A stretch of 64,000 nucleotides of DNA from Kappaphycus alvarezii (Eukaryota > Rhodophyta > Florideophyceae > Gigartinales > Solieriaceae). Every line of letters begins with the position of its first letter. Within the stretch, counting starts at the first letter, position 1. Shown piece after piece: positions 22,771 to 33,466 of the stretch. The stretch lies in assembly GCA_002205965.3 (NCBI GenBank), contig NADL03000049.1, forward strand, positions 186,001-250,000, in the 5' to 3' direction. The translations under genes were made by a program, and so were the position numbers. Under the pieces are notes generated by a model. It saw only the letters and a program-made list of their open reading frames with translations, was not told the DNA's origin and made no database searches.

Positions 22771-23214
22771 ACGCTCACACCAATGTTACGGAGGTATATT
22801 TCACACTAAAATCAATGCTGGGTATTGAGAAAAAAAGTTTTGCACACATCGACTCACACACACTCACAGCGACCCTCGCTGAACTTACTTAGGGCGTCTC
22901 CCTTCAACCTCCACTTTCTATATCTAGTGAGATATTGGCACGCCGCTGGCCTCTTCGTGTGTAAGCTTACACCCACTCGGCTTAATCCCAAAAGAACATT
23001 TGGCCTCACTGCAGGAAATGCCTTTCCCTTTCCGTTTTCATATATCAAATAGCTTCGAGGAATAGCCTTGAGGCCACGGCGGATTGCAACCATGTTCCGG
23101 ACGATCGTCCGAATATCTCCGCTCATGGCTGCGGCACGATGTAATCGTCAGCATCAGCGACAAGGGGCAGTTTAGTCTGTGAGAGAATGGTGTACAACAT
23201 AGAGAGATAGTGGC
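22771..23214. other. no gene seen
   Basis: No supported frame. A short cacacactcaca-like microsatellite lies near 22845-22870. Confidence 0.4.
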
Positions 23215-23716
23215 GCTAAATATCCACCTCAGGTGCCAATCTGCAGATTACTTTAATGCCACCTTCGTGAGTCCCTTCGCTCCCTCCAACAGGAGAGTGA
23301 GGACCTTTCAACCCGATGTTATCTCTGAATGCGGCGCGAAATGCGAAGCAGAGAAGATATCAATCTTTTATAGCGACCTCCACGATTGGTAGGCTCGTGC
23401 CTATGCCAATCTCCCCTCTTGGAAGTTGGCACCCGGATGAATGCGCAGTGCTAAATGACGTGGCAAAGAACGTTGCGGTGAGGGCAATCGAGACCTGCGC
23501 AAAAGTTCGGGGCCTTTGATACAAGGCACGCTGCCGCGGCCATCATGTCCAATGCGGCCTGCTTGATGGCTGGCCTTAGGGTTTCATTTTAAGAAGTGTA
23601 GTTCCTCCACTATTACTGTGTCGGCATGCCCTTCGCAGTCGTGGTTGTATGGTAAACTTTAGGATGGATCGAGTATATCTCCCAACAGTCAACCACCCAA
23701 ACCTTTCCCCCGATTA
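23215..23716 (+). mobile_element. LINE 3' fragment with its 3' terminus, plus strand
   Basis: Plus-strand frames give ADYFNATFVSPFAPSNRRVR, then LNAARNAKQRRYQSFIATST and MPISPLGSWHPDECAVLNDV. These are nearly the same as the 16.5 kb copy (SNRRVRAFNP, LNAARNAKQRRYQSFIATST). The 3' end CACCCAAACCTTTCCCCC is at about 23697-23714. The front is truncated before the RPD motif and the frame changes within the piece. Confidence 0.65.
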
Positions 23717-24222
23717 CAAACAATAGCCACTATTAACGCCGTAGGCAAGACATGAGTAAAAAGATGTTTCCATTCCAGAAAACGATGTTTCTCCTCTGAG
23801 TTCTTCAGTGCCTTTACAAGTACATACTTGAATTATCCACACGACATTTCCAGCGAACGAGATGTAGGGATTCATATCATTTTATCCTCATGGATGGAGT
23901 ACTACTCGCGGTCATATAACGTGCCGATGACAAACGCAGTCCGCCAGCCACTGACTCTTCCGCTGCGACAGCAGCTACGGATTCGCTCCCGTGACAACGC
24001 TGAATCTAGCGCCATCCGCGGCCAGGATCATTGACTCTGAACAGGAGAGATGCTCCGACGATCCTGGAGTAGCCGGGCACCGTGCACATATTTACGCCGA
24101 CGCTGATAGCCACCTCCTCGAATATGTCCGACGACTCCACCCCAGCTTTTCTGACGGATATGGTGGTCTTCCCGAAAAACTGAGAAGGGCCACCCTTGTG
24201 TTAAGCAAGAAACCGGAGGTAT
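23717..24222. other. no supported gene
   Basis: Left flank of the gypsy element. A plus-strand frame (23991-24227) has no motif I recognise. Confidence 0.35.
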
Positions 24223-24510
24223 TGTAACAGGGGAAGCGTGGTCGTTTACCAAAACCCTGTTGTTCGTTTCGTTACACTAGCGTTCGTCGTTCCGCCCGTG
24301 TTGCCTCCCTTCTATCCCATGCTCTACAGTTAGCCTCATCAGTTTAAGTAGCGATTTGGGTACTCGGGAGTTGGTCCCGTCGGCGTGCCCCGCACCGTCG
24401 GGGTGACGACGGCGATTGCCCAAAGTCATAAAAGTTCTCGTGGCAGCCTGTCCTGTAAGCTAGCTTGGTCGAAGGGTGTACATTACAGTAAGAACCCTAA
24501 GTCGGTTACA
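24223..24510 (-). repeat. 3' LTR of the chromovirus
   Basis: 288 bases beginning TGTAAC and ending GTTACA on the plus strand (a 6-base terminal inverted repeat), identical by eye to 29170-29457. The pol frame ends within its first bases, where the LTR terminus supplies the natural stop. Confidence 0.95.
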
Positions 24511-27500
24511 CTCGCCCGCTCTTTGAAAGCGATGTCCTCAGCGCTTTCTCATATTCCTTAACGAGTTCCTTGCAATGCCCTAGATCAGACTTCGCGATCC
24601 ATTCAGCCTCAGACTCAGACTCTCCAGTGAACTGGACAAGATAATAAATCCTGCGATTCTCTCGGGTCTTGTCTAAAATACGCTCTACTTCGTGTTCGAC
24701 AGCCCCGTCGGCATCAATGACGACTGGAAGGGGGCCAGAGGCACCCTCGGGGCGATGATAACGCTTGAGCTTTGAAACATGAAATACATTATGTGCTCGC
24801 GACATCGTGGGAGGCAATTCCAGACGATAAGTAACAGGACTCATTACTTCTAGCACTCGCAATGGCCCCAAATACTTCGGACGCCACTTAGTTGGTAAGG
24901 ACGATCTATTAAAGCTGTCCAGGCCGTCAGAACGTAACAAAACCAATTCATTCTTCTCAAAAGACACGTTTGGATCCCTACGAAGATTCGCGTAGTGCTG
25001 TTGCTTGGCACGTGCTGCTGCTATATTGTCGCGTGCGAGAATGCGGTAAGCTTCCAGGCGGTCAGCCAATTCTCTCGCTGACTGGCTCGGGACTTCTTCA
25101 ATAGAATAGCTTCTGGTCTTCACACTCAACGGTACTCGGCCGATGTCTACTTCAAAGGGGGAGAGGCCTGTGCTCTCGCTTCGAGAACAGTTATACTCGA
25201 ATTCTAAAACTGGGAGCATACGACTCCACTGATTCGGTGATCGCTGAATGCTAGCTCGTAGCATTCCAGATAATGTCTTAATCGTAACTTCTGACTGGCC
25301 ATCTGTCTCTGGGTGGTCAGCAGTAGACATGTTTAGGTCGACTTCAAAAATACGTGTCAAACCTTCCCAGAACTTAGATCTGAATTTCGGATCCCGATCG
25401 CAGATGAATTTACGTGGTACTCCGTGCTTTGCAAACAAATACTGCTGCAAAAGCTGAGCTGCACCGGGAGCATCAATTGCTTTCGTGTGGGGATGAAGAT
25501 TGCTCTTTTTGAGAGTTTATCTACGACAACAAACACAGAATCAAATGCATCTTCATCCATAGGTAGTTCCGTCAAGAAATCCATAGACACAGTGTGCCAG
25601 CAGCTCTCGGGGATGTCGTGAGGCTGCAAGCTACCTCCAGGGAGACTGTTCTTAACCTTATTCACCTGACAGTCATGGCATCGCGAACAGTAGCTACGCA
25701 CGGCATCATACATCCCACGCCAATATACTTGCCTCGTCATTGCAGAATACGTCTTATCTGCATGAAAATGCGAAGGTTCGTGGAATGCCTTGATAGTATT
25801 TGTCCGGAGGGCACCATAGTTCGGAATATAGACTCTGGACTGATCGTTTGCTATCCATAGCAAAGTTCCATTCTCAAACTTAAAGTTCTGTGCTTGTTGT
25901 TTGCCCTGTGGTGTGCTTGGCGGCGTTTCGTCTTTAAAGAACTCAATCAGCTCTTTTGCCAAAGCATCGTGGGGGTAGGCGTTCCTAATTTCATCCAAGG
26001 CTCCACCTAGCGCAATGGAATGCAAACGAATGTCATGATCCGGGCGTCGGCTCAGGGCATCTGGCACAGTATTCACTTTCCCCGGGACATGTAACGTATC
26101 ATATGTAAACGACTGTAGCGTGTCGAGCCAGCGGGCTTGGCGACCTGACAACTTGGCCTTTGACTGCAAATAGCGGATGGGTTCGTGGTCAGTCCTGAAC
26201 GTGAATTTTCTCCCCTTCAGGTAAACCTCCCAGTCTCGTAAGGCAATCATAAAAGCAAGTAGTTCCTGGTCACCTACGCACCATCGACTTTCAGCGTCTG
26301 TTAGCCGATGAGAAAGGTAAGCCACTGGTCTACCGTCTTGTTCCAGAGTTGCTCCGACGGCAAATTGAGATGCATCCGTAGAAACAATAAATTCTTTTTC
26401 AGAAGAGGGGTGTGCCAGCACTGGCGCCGTAGTGAGAGCTTTCTTCAACGCATCAAATGAGTTCTCCTGCTCTTCACCCCACTCGAATGTTTTCGACCTT
26501 AAAATGTCTGACACGGGCCGAAGGATATTAGCGTACCCTCTGATGAACTTGCGGTAATAATTCGCGAGCCCAATGAACTGCTGGACGTGACGAATCGTCG
26601 TTGGCCTTGGCCAGTCTAGGATTGCATCCTTCAGATTAGCTTGCATCTCAATCCCGTTTGCACTGACTACGTGCCCTAGGAACTCGATACTGGAGCTCCC
26701 AAACTCGCATTTTGCTGGCTTTGCAAACAGTTGTTCTCTGCGCAAGATATCAAACAACGAGCGCAAATGTTTCTTATGTTCCTCCATATTGCGACTATAC
26801 ACAAGTATATCATCAAGGAATATGACCAAACATTCGCCATTTAGGTCTCGTAGAAGCGTCGTCAGCAAACGTGTGAAGCTGGCTGGCGCGTTAGTAAGTC
26901 CGAAACACAGTACAGTCCATTCATAAGACCCGAATCGTGTTCGAATCGCGGTCTTCGGGATGTCCTCGTCACGAATACGCATTTGGTGGTATGCACCAAG
27001 AAGATCCACTTTGGAAAATACAGTAGCCCCACTCACGTGGTCTAAGGCCTCGGATATGAGTGGCAGAGGTGTCACATCTGGGATAGTGATCTTGTTGAGA
27101 GCGCGGAAATCACATACCATTCTAAGATCGCCTGACTTCTTACGCACAAAAAACACTGGTGCGCCATACGGCGATATTGACGGGCGCAAAAATCCTTTGT
27201 TGACCAACTCCTTCAACTGCCGTTTGAGCTCTGCTAGCTCATCTGTTGATAGCCTGATAACCGGTCGCACAGGAGGTGCTGAATCACTTTTCAGATTGAT
27301 CTCAAAATTAACGCCTCTTTGCGGTGGTAGTTCATCTGGCAACTCATCTCGGAAAATTTCGCCGTACTCCCCGACTAACGATGCCAACTCAGGCGCCACC
27401 TTGGACTTTCCCTCCGCAGGCATTACCTTCACCGCAAAAAGCTCAACGTTGCCCTTTCGCAGCATCTTTCTCATCCGTTTGATGGAAATTGTCTTCAGGG

Positions 27501-28077
27501 ATATGCTTCTATGGCGCGGTACTTGCCGAGGTCGTATCAATTTCGTAGATCCACCTGGCAGAACGACTTTGAGAGAGCAGTTACTCCAATCCACGATAGG
27601 ATTATGCTCTCTTAACCATGATCGGCCTAGCACTAACGGCGTGTGCTCGGGCAGCTCGATTACATACAGAGTTTGCTCGCTTAAGCAACCGTCTAGGCCA
27701 ATGATACCATTCGTGATCCCTGTAGTCTTCGTTTCGGAGCCGTCTCCTAGCTCCACCTTCGTGACAAAATCACGTACTTCAAGACAAGCTCGCTGAGCCA
27801 GCTCGGAGGTTATAAAATTGTCTGTGGCCCCTGGGTCGAGATGACCAACAGACTGTACACATCCGACAACACAATCATAATACATTTCATTGTTGCCTGC
27901 TGTTTCTGTCCCAATTGCGGACAGACGAAGGGGTACATCCCCGTTTAGATTAACATGGGCCGCCTCTAACGACGGCGTTGGCCTTTTGGGTTGTCCCCAC
28001 GGCCTGCCACCTGCAACCCATTCTGGTTGCTTTCTTCGATTGAACATCTGTGTCCTGGTTCCCACGCCGCACCACAC
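24506..28077 (-). CDS. pol: chromovirus pol: protease, RT, RNase H, integrase, chromodomain
   Basis: Parts in order along the minus strand: an aspartic protease with a DPGATDNF active-site region (usually D-S/T-G-A), reverse transcriptase with the FLDDILVYS catalytic box, RNase H (VSTDASQFAVGATL), an integrase HHCC zinc region and DDE core with the HPETDGQSE block, and a terminal chromodomain with the YYLVQFTG core. Such proteins copy the RNA and insert the DNA; the chromodomain steers insertion to particular chromatin. The front of pol overlaps the end of gag by about 110 bases in another frame, as expected for the frameshifting many Ty3 relatives use. About one break is present. Treated as a recent fossil. 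Confidence 0.9.
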
Positions 28078-29111
28078 TCAAAGCAACGGTTATGCTTGCG
28101 GTAATGGTTGCGCTGTTTGGAATCCGACGGACCCCAGATAGGATCCTTAGGATCCTTCTCAGGCATCATTGTCTTCTCTCCACGAGCCTTCTTAAGATTG
28201 ATATCCTTCTTTACACCTTTAATATCGGGGCGACGGTCCTTGGGGCGGGTATCCATGTTCCCTGAGGACCACTGCTTCGCCAAATCCAAAACACGGGCAT
28301 GATCGTACACTTCCTGTAGATCATTCGGTTCACCTGTGGGATACTTCTTACAAAACTCTTCTTTAAAACGATCGGTGAGTCCATTGAAAAAGAAAAGATA
28401 CGCTTCCGAGAGAGGAGTCTCGCATAACTCTACGAGATCACGGAAAGAAGATATATAGCTGTCCATTGTCGATGACTGCTTGATCTTCATAAGTCTCGCC
28501 TTTGCACGGGCGCGCTCATTTTGGGGGACAAACTCGCGAAGCATAGCTGTTTGAAGCTCATCTACTGTTCTCGGCTTCTGATTATTGCGCTCCAATCCCA
28601 TCATCCAGACAGCAGCGCGATCCTGTAAATAGCAATCAGCCAGTTCTACCATTTTCTGGTCACGGAAACCACTTAGACGTCCGACCTTTCTCACATTGTA
28701 AATGAATGACTTCACCTTAGTAGACGTGCGCTCATCATGATTGCCTGCATAGCTACACAACTGCGGTGCCTTGATCGAGCGAAGATCGCACGAGCCCTCT
28801 CCAGCGTTTCCGGAAGAGCCTTGATTGACTGTGCCTTGCTCGACTAGCGTAAGCAAATTCTCTATGCGTGCATCTTGTGCAGCCATCGTCTGACGCATCA
28901 TCTGGATCTCTGACCGTAATGACTGAATAACCTCCTCGTTTGTTGCACTACCTTCTATGGGTCGCGTGCCGGAGTCACCTGCACCTTGCGCACCTTGCGC
29001 GGTGATGTTCGCACTCATGGCTTGTCGTGAAAGACCAAACTTAGATCTTTCCTTTGCCCGGCGCGGTCCTTGAACACGTGTCGGTGGTGGAGGAATTCGA
29101 GTTGGAGGCAT
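27966..29111 (-). CDS. gag: chromovirus gag
   Basis: One open frame of 381 codons starting at an ATG at 29111. The N-terminus is Pro/Arg-rich. There is a coiled-coil-like stretch (QSLRSEIQMMRQTMAAQDARI), then a capsid region of the retrotransposon-gag type (FVPQNERARAKARLMKIKQ; SYISSFRDLVELCE). Near the C-terminus comes a CFECGAAWEPGHRC zinc knuckle, the form seen in many plant and algal Ty3 elements. The product packages the element RNA. The frame looks whole. Confidence 0.9.
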   Translation of the reverse strand: MPPTRIPPPPTRVQGPRRAKERSKFGLSRQAMSANITAQGAQGAGDSGTRPIEGSATNEEVIQSLRSEIQMMRQTMAAQDARIENLLTLVEQGTVNQGSSGNAGEGSCDLRSIKAPQLCSYAGNHDERTSTKVKSFIYNVRKVGRLSGFRDQKMVELADCYLQDRAAVWMMGLERNNQKPRTVDELQTAMLREFVPQNERARAKARLMKIKQSSTMDSYISSFRDLVELCETPLSEAYLFFFNGLTDRFKEEFCKKYPTGEPNDLQEVYDHARVLDLAKQWSSGNMDTRPKDRRPDIKGVKKDINLKKARGEKTMMPEKDPKDPIWGPSDSKQRNHYRKHNRCFECGAAWEPGHRCSIEESNQNGLQVAGRGDNPKGQRRR

Positions 29112-29169
29112 ACAACTCGTGCGTCGCTTTCAGCTGTGAACCACTGGATCGCAACGCGATGCTACCAAG

Positions 29170-29457
29170 TGTAACAGGGGAAGCGTGGTCGTTTACCAAA
29201 ACCCTGTTGTTCGTTTCGTTACACTAGCGTTCGTCGTTCCGCCCGTGTTGCCTCCCTTCTATCCCATGCTCTACAGTTAGCCTCATCAGTTTAAGTAGCG
29301 ATTTGGGTACTCGGGAGTTGGTCCCGTCGGCGTGCCCCGCACCGTCGGGGTGACGACGGCGATTGCCCAAAGTCATAAAAGTTCTCGTGGCAGCCTGTCC
29401 TGTAAGCTAGCTTGGTCGAAGGGTGTACATTACAGTAAGAACCCTAAGTCGGTTACA
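29170..29457 (-). repeat. 5' LTR of the chromovirus
   Basis: 288 bases, same sequence as 24223-24510. In element orientation it precedes gag and should hold the promoter; I did not identify a clear TATA box. Confidence 0.95.
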
Positions 29458-29890
29458 GGTTATTATCTGTAGGCGCAAAATTTCCCTCTTTTTATGGTTC
29501 TCTCTTCGCTCCCTTTTCCTTTGTTTCTCCATCTACTTTATTTCCTTATACGCGACTAAATTACATTTGTTATATACTTCTTCTTTTTCTCGTTTCTATT
29601 TTTATGAGCGATTAACTTCTCCTTTGAAGGCAACTCTTTTAATCTTCTCCGTTCACTTGATCTTCTTCGCCCCTAAATATCTTTTCCATAATCAATATTT
29701 GTACACATGATTTTCGCCGTAACTCACCCTTTTACGGCGGGTTTTCACTAATCCCACTACAAGATCAATTTCCGCCTAATTTTTCGATTCAGCGGGTTTT
29801 CAATCTCAAACTTTTGGCGCTATTGAAGCAGGTCGGGTGCCCCCTAAATTCATCACGTACCACAACAACAAATACTCGACAATTCACACC
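29458..29890. other. T-rich spacer, no gene
   Basis: Strongly pyrimidine-rich. It contains a TTGGCGC word near 29813 that resembles some gypsy primer-binding sites, but no LTR can be defined. Confidence 0.35.
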
Positions 29891-30470
29891 CCCTTAACAC
29901 CCGTCATGCATTGACTACCACCTTCCCAGCTATTTCCGAAACCATTCAACCTCGTCCCATCACCGTCTCTCCTTTGCTCCCTTCTAGAGCAACAGACGTA
30001 GAGGTCTACCTCCGTCGCCAAACCAGGAAAACGTCTGACGCAGCTCATGCTCGTCACCTGGTGAATCAGTGAGTTGGGGACTCTCAGGAGGAGGATGGTC
30101 AGATAGGGGACTGCTTCGAGGATTGGGCCCCATGCCGGTCTACGGAATAGAGAAGGGAGGCCAAGGACGAGTCCGGGAGGAGGAGAGAGAATAGGAGGAC
30201 GATCTAGGGAGAAAATGAGGAAGATTAAGAGTCCCTTGATGTCGAAGGGATGTCGAACCGGAGCATACGAGAGGGAAAGGAATGAATTGGTTGAACCAGG
30301 TGTTCATAGCCATGGAACTGGTTGGAGGGCTTCAGGTGAGCAGTATTCGTTGCCAGGAGGCGTAGGCAATTGTGGACTATCAATGGGTGTGTTGGGACTA
30401 CATGGATACTTGTAATATCTTAACGGAAGTGCTAAGTTCTGATCTAGAGGATTAAGATTTTGAAGAGTAG
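29891..30470 (+). repeat. dispersed degraded repeat, copy B
   Basis: Diverged copy of the repeat at 1.88-2.45 kb. A purine-rich acidic stretch (about 30090-30240) is followed by gaaccaggtgttc, gggactac and ctgatctagaggattaag in the same order as copy A. The plus strand may once have coded for protein. Family unknown. Confidence 0.4.
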
Positions 30471-32415
30471 ATTCATTAAATTTCTTTCGAGTATCTTTTT
30501 CAAACTCTTTGCGTCCACATAAAGCCTTTCCATACTTACTTTTCACGGTTGAACATAAATTCAAACTATAAACAATTCGAAGCTAAATTTCCTGTACGAT
30601 ACTTATGTAACAGCCAAATACTGCTGACGACTTGATTCATTTACGATAAAATTTTCTTCAAATTTTCCTCATTTAGTCAAGAAAGAAAAAACTTAAAATA
30701 AATCCCTCGGTCGCTCTTGAATATTTAAACATCGTACAAATAAATGAAAGGCCTCAATTTTCTCGAGGAAAACTTGGAATATTTGATTAGTTCTCATTAT
30801 TATATTCACCCTGTTTCATATAGTCAGGGATCAAGTAATAAAAGGGATAATGACCTGCTCCTACTGTAAACTGACCAGGTCCAAATAACTATAAATACAC
30901 TGCTGACTAACTTATGTTGTAACCAAGCTTCCGCATATGGTCTCTATAGCCCTTTAAGTAGTGAATAATACATTCAGCCATATTAATTATATGGAAATTA
31001 TGTAGAAAAAGAGTAAAAGTAATAAATCCCATAATTTTTATTATTTTATCTACATTGTATTGTATTGCAACAGTTTTTCATGGCAATACCATGTCGCAGA
31101 AATGTATGTTACAATCCTCTTCAATCTAGGTATAATTCGACTAGCTTTTGAGCATAGCCATGAGTCCGTGCATTGAAATTTTGCAGAGTTAAGATGCTAT
31201 CCTGAAAGAACTTTTTAAGGTGCCGCATAAAAGACTCACTAGATTTGCTATACAATTTTTTGGATCTCAGTTGATTTTCAGAAGACTTAATTCTAAAGCG
31301 AGCCTTTTTATAATCAAAAAATTTTTCGAGGGATAGAAGCACTGGGTAGCATTTTTTCAGTTAAAAAATTCTCCATGCATGAAATTTTCTACGAGTAGTT
31401 TCGGATATTCAAATAAACTCCATACATAAGTTCACTCACATCTCTAGCAGATCTATTATGCCGCTCATAACTAAAATTATCTTACAGAGAATCTCCAAAA
31501 AAACATTTTTATATCAATTCAATGTTACTATAGAAAAAAATCAAAGAAAAAGTTAATGGAAATCAGCAACATTGATGTAATGGAATTAAAATACTACAAA
31601 TACAACACGAGAGCTCTATCCGGAGGCTTTTGTGGAACCTTATGTTAGCGTTATTATAATTATTGAGATCTGAGAATTATTTACCAATGATGAACTGTAA
31701 AAGTCTCCAGGGTAAAACTATTCCTCTACTGTTCATGAAATATTACCTCTAAACCGATGTGAACAAAGTTGTTGTCTCTCAAGGGTAAGAAGAGTCAAAA
31801 AGCGAAATAGTGAACGGAACTTTCCATCATTTAGTGCTAATTATTTTTCGATGCGAGGGTTTTAGTTTCAAATTTTCGAGCCTTTCGATACATACCTTAT
31901 GCGAGATCTAATATTTGAGTTACACTCGTCAAAAATAGTGCCACCTGTTACGAGCAAAATGAACAGTTCCCTAAAACTGGCAGTAGTGATATCGGGGAAG
32001 CCCCTTGAATCCTGTTGTGAGTTCTGACGCAAAAATTGACTGAGGCTTGAGATGATATCTTATTATGAAACAAAGAAGGTCTTCGTTACTCCAATTAAAC
32101 TTATTATAACCTTCTGTAACTATATTTACCAAACTATACTCCGAAAACAGTTCGATAACTTTAGTCCCCGAAAGATCGTTGATTATGAAAAACTCGGCTT
32201 ACACCGTAGCTTTCTCTTTGAGAGCAATTACTGCAGCTCATTTCTGGGGAAAAGAAGAATCACAAAAATTAAAATTACTGAAAAATACCTGGAAATAAAA
32301 TAATCAGGCAGCGTAAATACTCCTTTACACTGTGTGTATTTATTCTAATAGCGGAGTTGAGTATTATTTAAAACAAATTACAGATCGCTTTTCCAATTGT
32401 AGAGTCAGAAATATT
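30471..32415. other. AT-rich, no gene
   Basis: Low-GC sequence with only chance frames up to 83 codons. No repeat structure recognised. Confidence 0.5.
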
Positions 32416-33005
32416 TTTTTTTGAATGGGGGGTTAATTTACTGTGGTGGATATGTGGGTTGGTATCCAGTAAATTTGTACCGAAGCGTAGATATCGTATC
32501 ATTTTCAAGCCAAATGCGAAACCGTACGATGCGTCGAAAGCTGTGGATGGCACTCCAATCTACCAGAAGGTGGAAGGGAGGCCAGCCAGCAAACAAGCGG
32601 CATTGGAGGTTACTGTCAAAGCGGAGTGCCGCTGTAAAAGAATGGCTCTGACCTTCGAAAACCGTTCCATTGCGCGGGTGGCAACGGTTCTCGCGAGTTC
32701 CTTGACGACGGAGAACGCCGCCGGATGCCATCCTCCAAGCGTTGAGATGGGGACAGGAACCAGCCTGTTTCTCCCAGGCAGCTCAGCAAGGAACCCTTGG
32801 TATTTCCGCTGCTTCTCTGCGTGAGCTGCGTTGAGGCTTGTGAGTGGGTTGAAAGCCCTGGCTCTTGCGTGGAGGGAGCGAGCGGGTTGACAAAGGTTAC
32901 GTCGAAGTAATCCGTGCCACCGGCGGCTCCCATCGCCCTGATATCCGGCCTCGTCCTGTTTTGGTAGTGTATGAGAAATATTTTGCCATGCAACACGAAA
33001 AGCTT
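32416..33005 (-). mobile_element. LINE 3' fragment, minus strand
   Basis: A minus-strand frame of about 150 codons reads ARAFNPLTSLNAAHAEKQRK, then RLVPVPISTLGGWHPAAFSV and RAMERFSKVRAILLQRHSAL. This is the endonuclease C-terminus of the same LINE family. A second frame carries RTRPDIRAMGAAGGTDYFDV, the RPD-x-D catalytic block, so there is one frame change between them. The fragment sits in AT-rich DNA and stands out by its higher GC. 5'-truncated before the RT. Confidence 0.65.
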
Positions 33006-33414
33006 TCATAAAAATATGTCAGATTCTTCCGTTCTTTGACCTTGAACGGAAGGTGTGGGATTAAAATAGCATATACAAATAGTGTGCTGCCAAAATAGAT
33101 GCCTCCATTTCCACACTCGGATCAGATGGCTACTGAAAGATAGCTCTATTTCGAATGAAAACAATGTTTTGTTAGAATTTGTTTTTCGCGCCAAAGAGGA
33201 GCATGCGTAGAGTAAGACAGACTGTTACCAAGCTCTAGGATAGAATAAATTGCTGTAATAGAACCTTGCAACTGAAAGTTTAGCGAAATTATATGCTTTC
33301 TATGTAACGTATTGGGGAACCTCAACTGTACTGCGAAATACCAATATCTTTGCCAAGGGAGGCTCCGTAAAGTAACTTGATTTTCTCGAGAGATAGATGT
33401 CGAGGGTAATTCAA

Positions 33415-33466
33415 ACCACCGCGTTAACGAATTGAAGTTTCATACCACCGCGTTAACGAATTGAAG
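33415..33466 (+). repeat. two-copy 29-bp tandem repeat
   Basis: The 23-base word starting ACCACCGCGTTAACGAATTG occurs at 33415-33437 and again at 33444-33466, a period of 29. It is GC-richer than the surroundings. Confidence 0.8.

Larger units (their letters stand above)
24223..29457 (-). mobile_element. Ty3/gypsy chromovirus, nearly whole, minus strand
   Basis: Two 288-base LTRs (24223-24510 and 29170-29457) bound gag and pol. The pol order is protease, reverse transcriptase, RNase H, integrase, chromodomain, which is the Ty3/gypsy order. The chromodomain at the integrase end places it among chromoviruses. Two bases inside the 5' LTR lies TGGTAGC (complement of 29161-29167), fitting a primer-binding site for the ...GCTACCA end of initiator Met-tRNA. 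Flanks are ggtat on the left and ggtta on the right, a near but imperfect target duplication. The LTRs are identical by eye, so insertion was recent. It looks nearly whole, with about one break in pol, or a sequencing slip. Confidence 0.95.

Noticed and set aside
26960-27796. 278-codon plus-strand frame
   Set aside because: It is the antisense shadow of the chromovirus reverse-transcriptase region.
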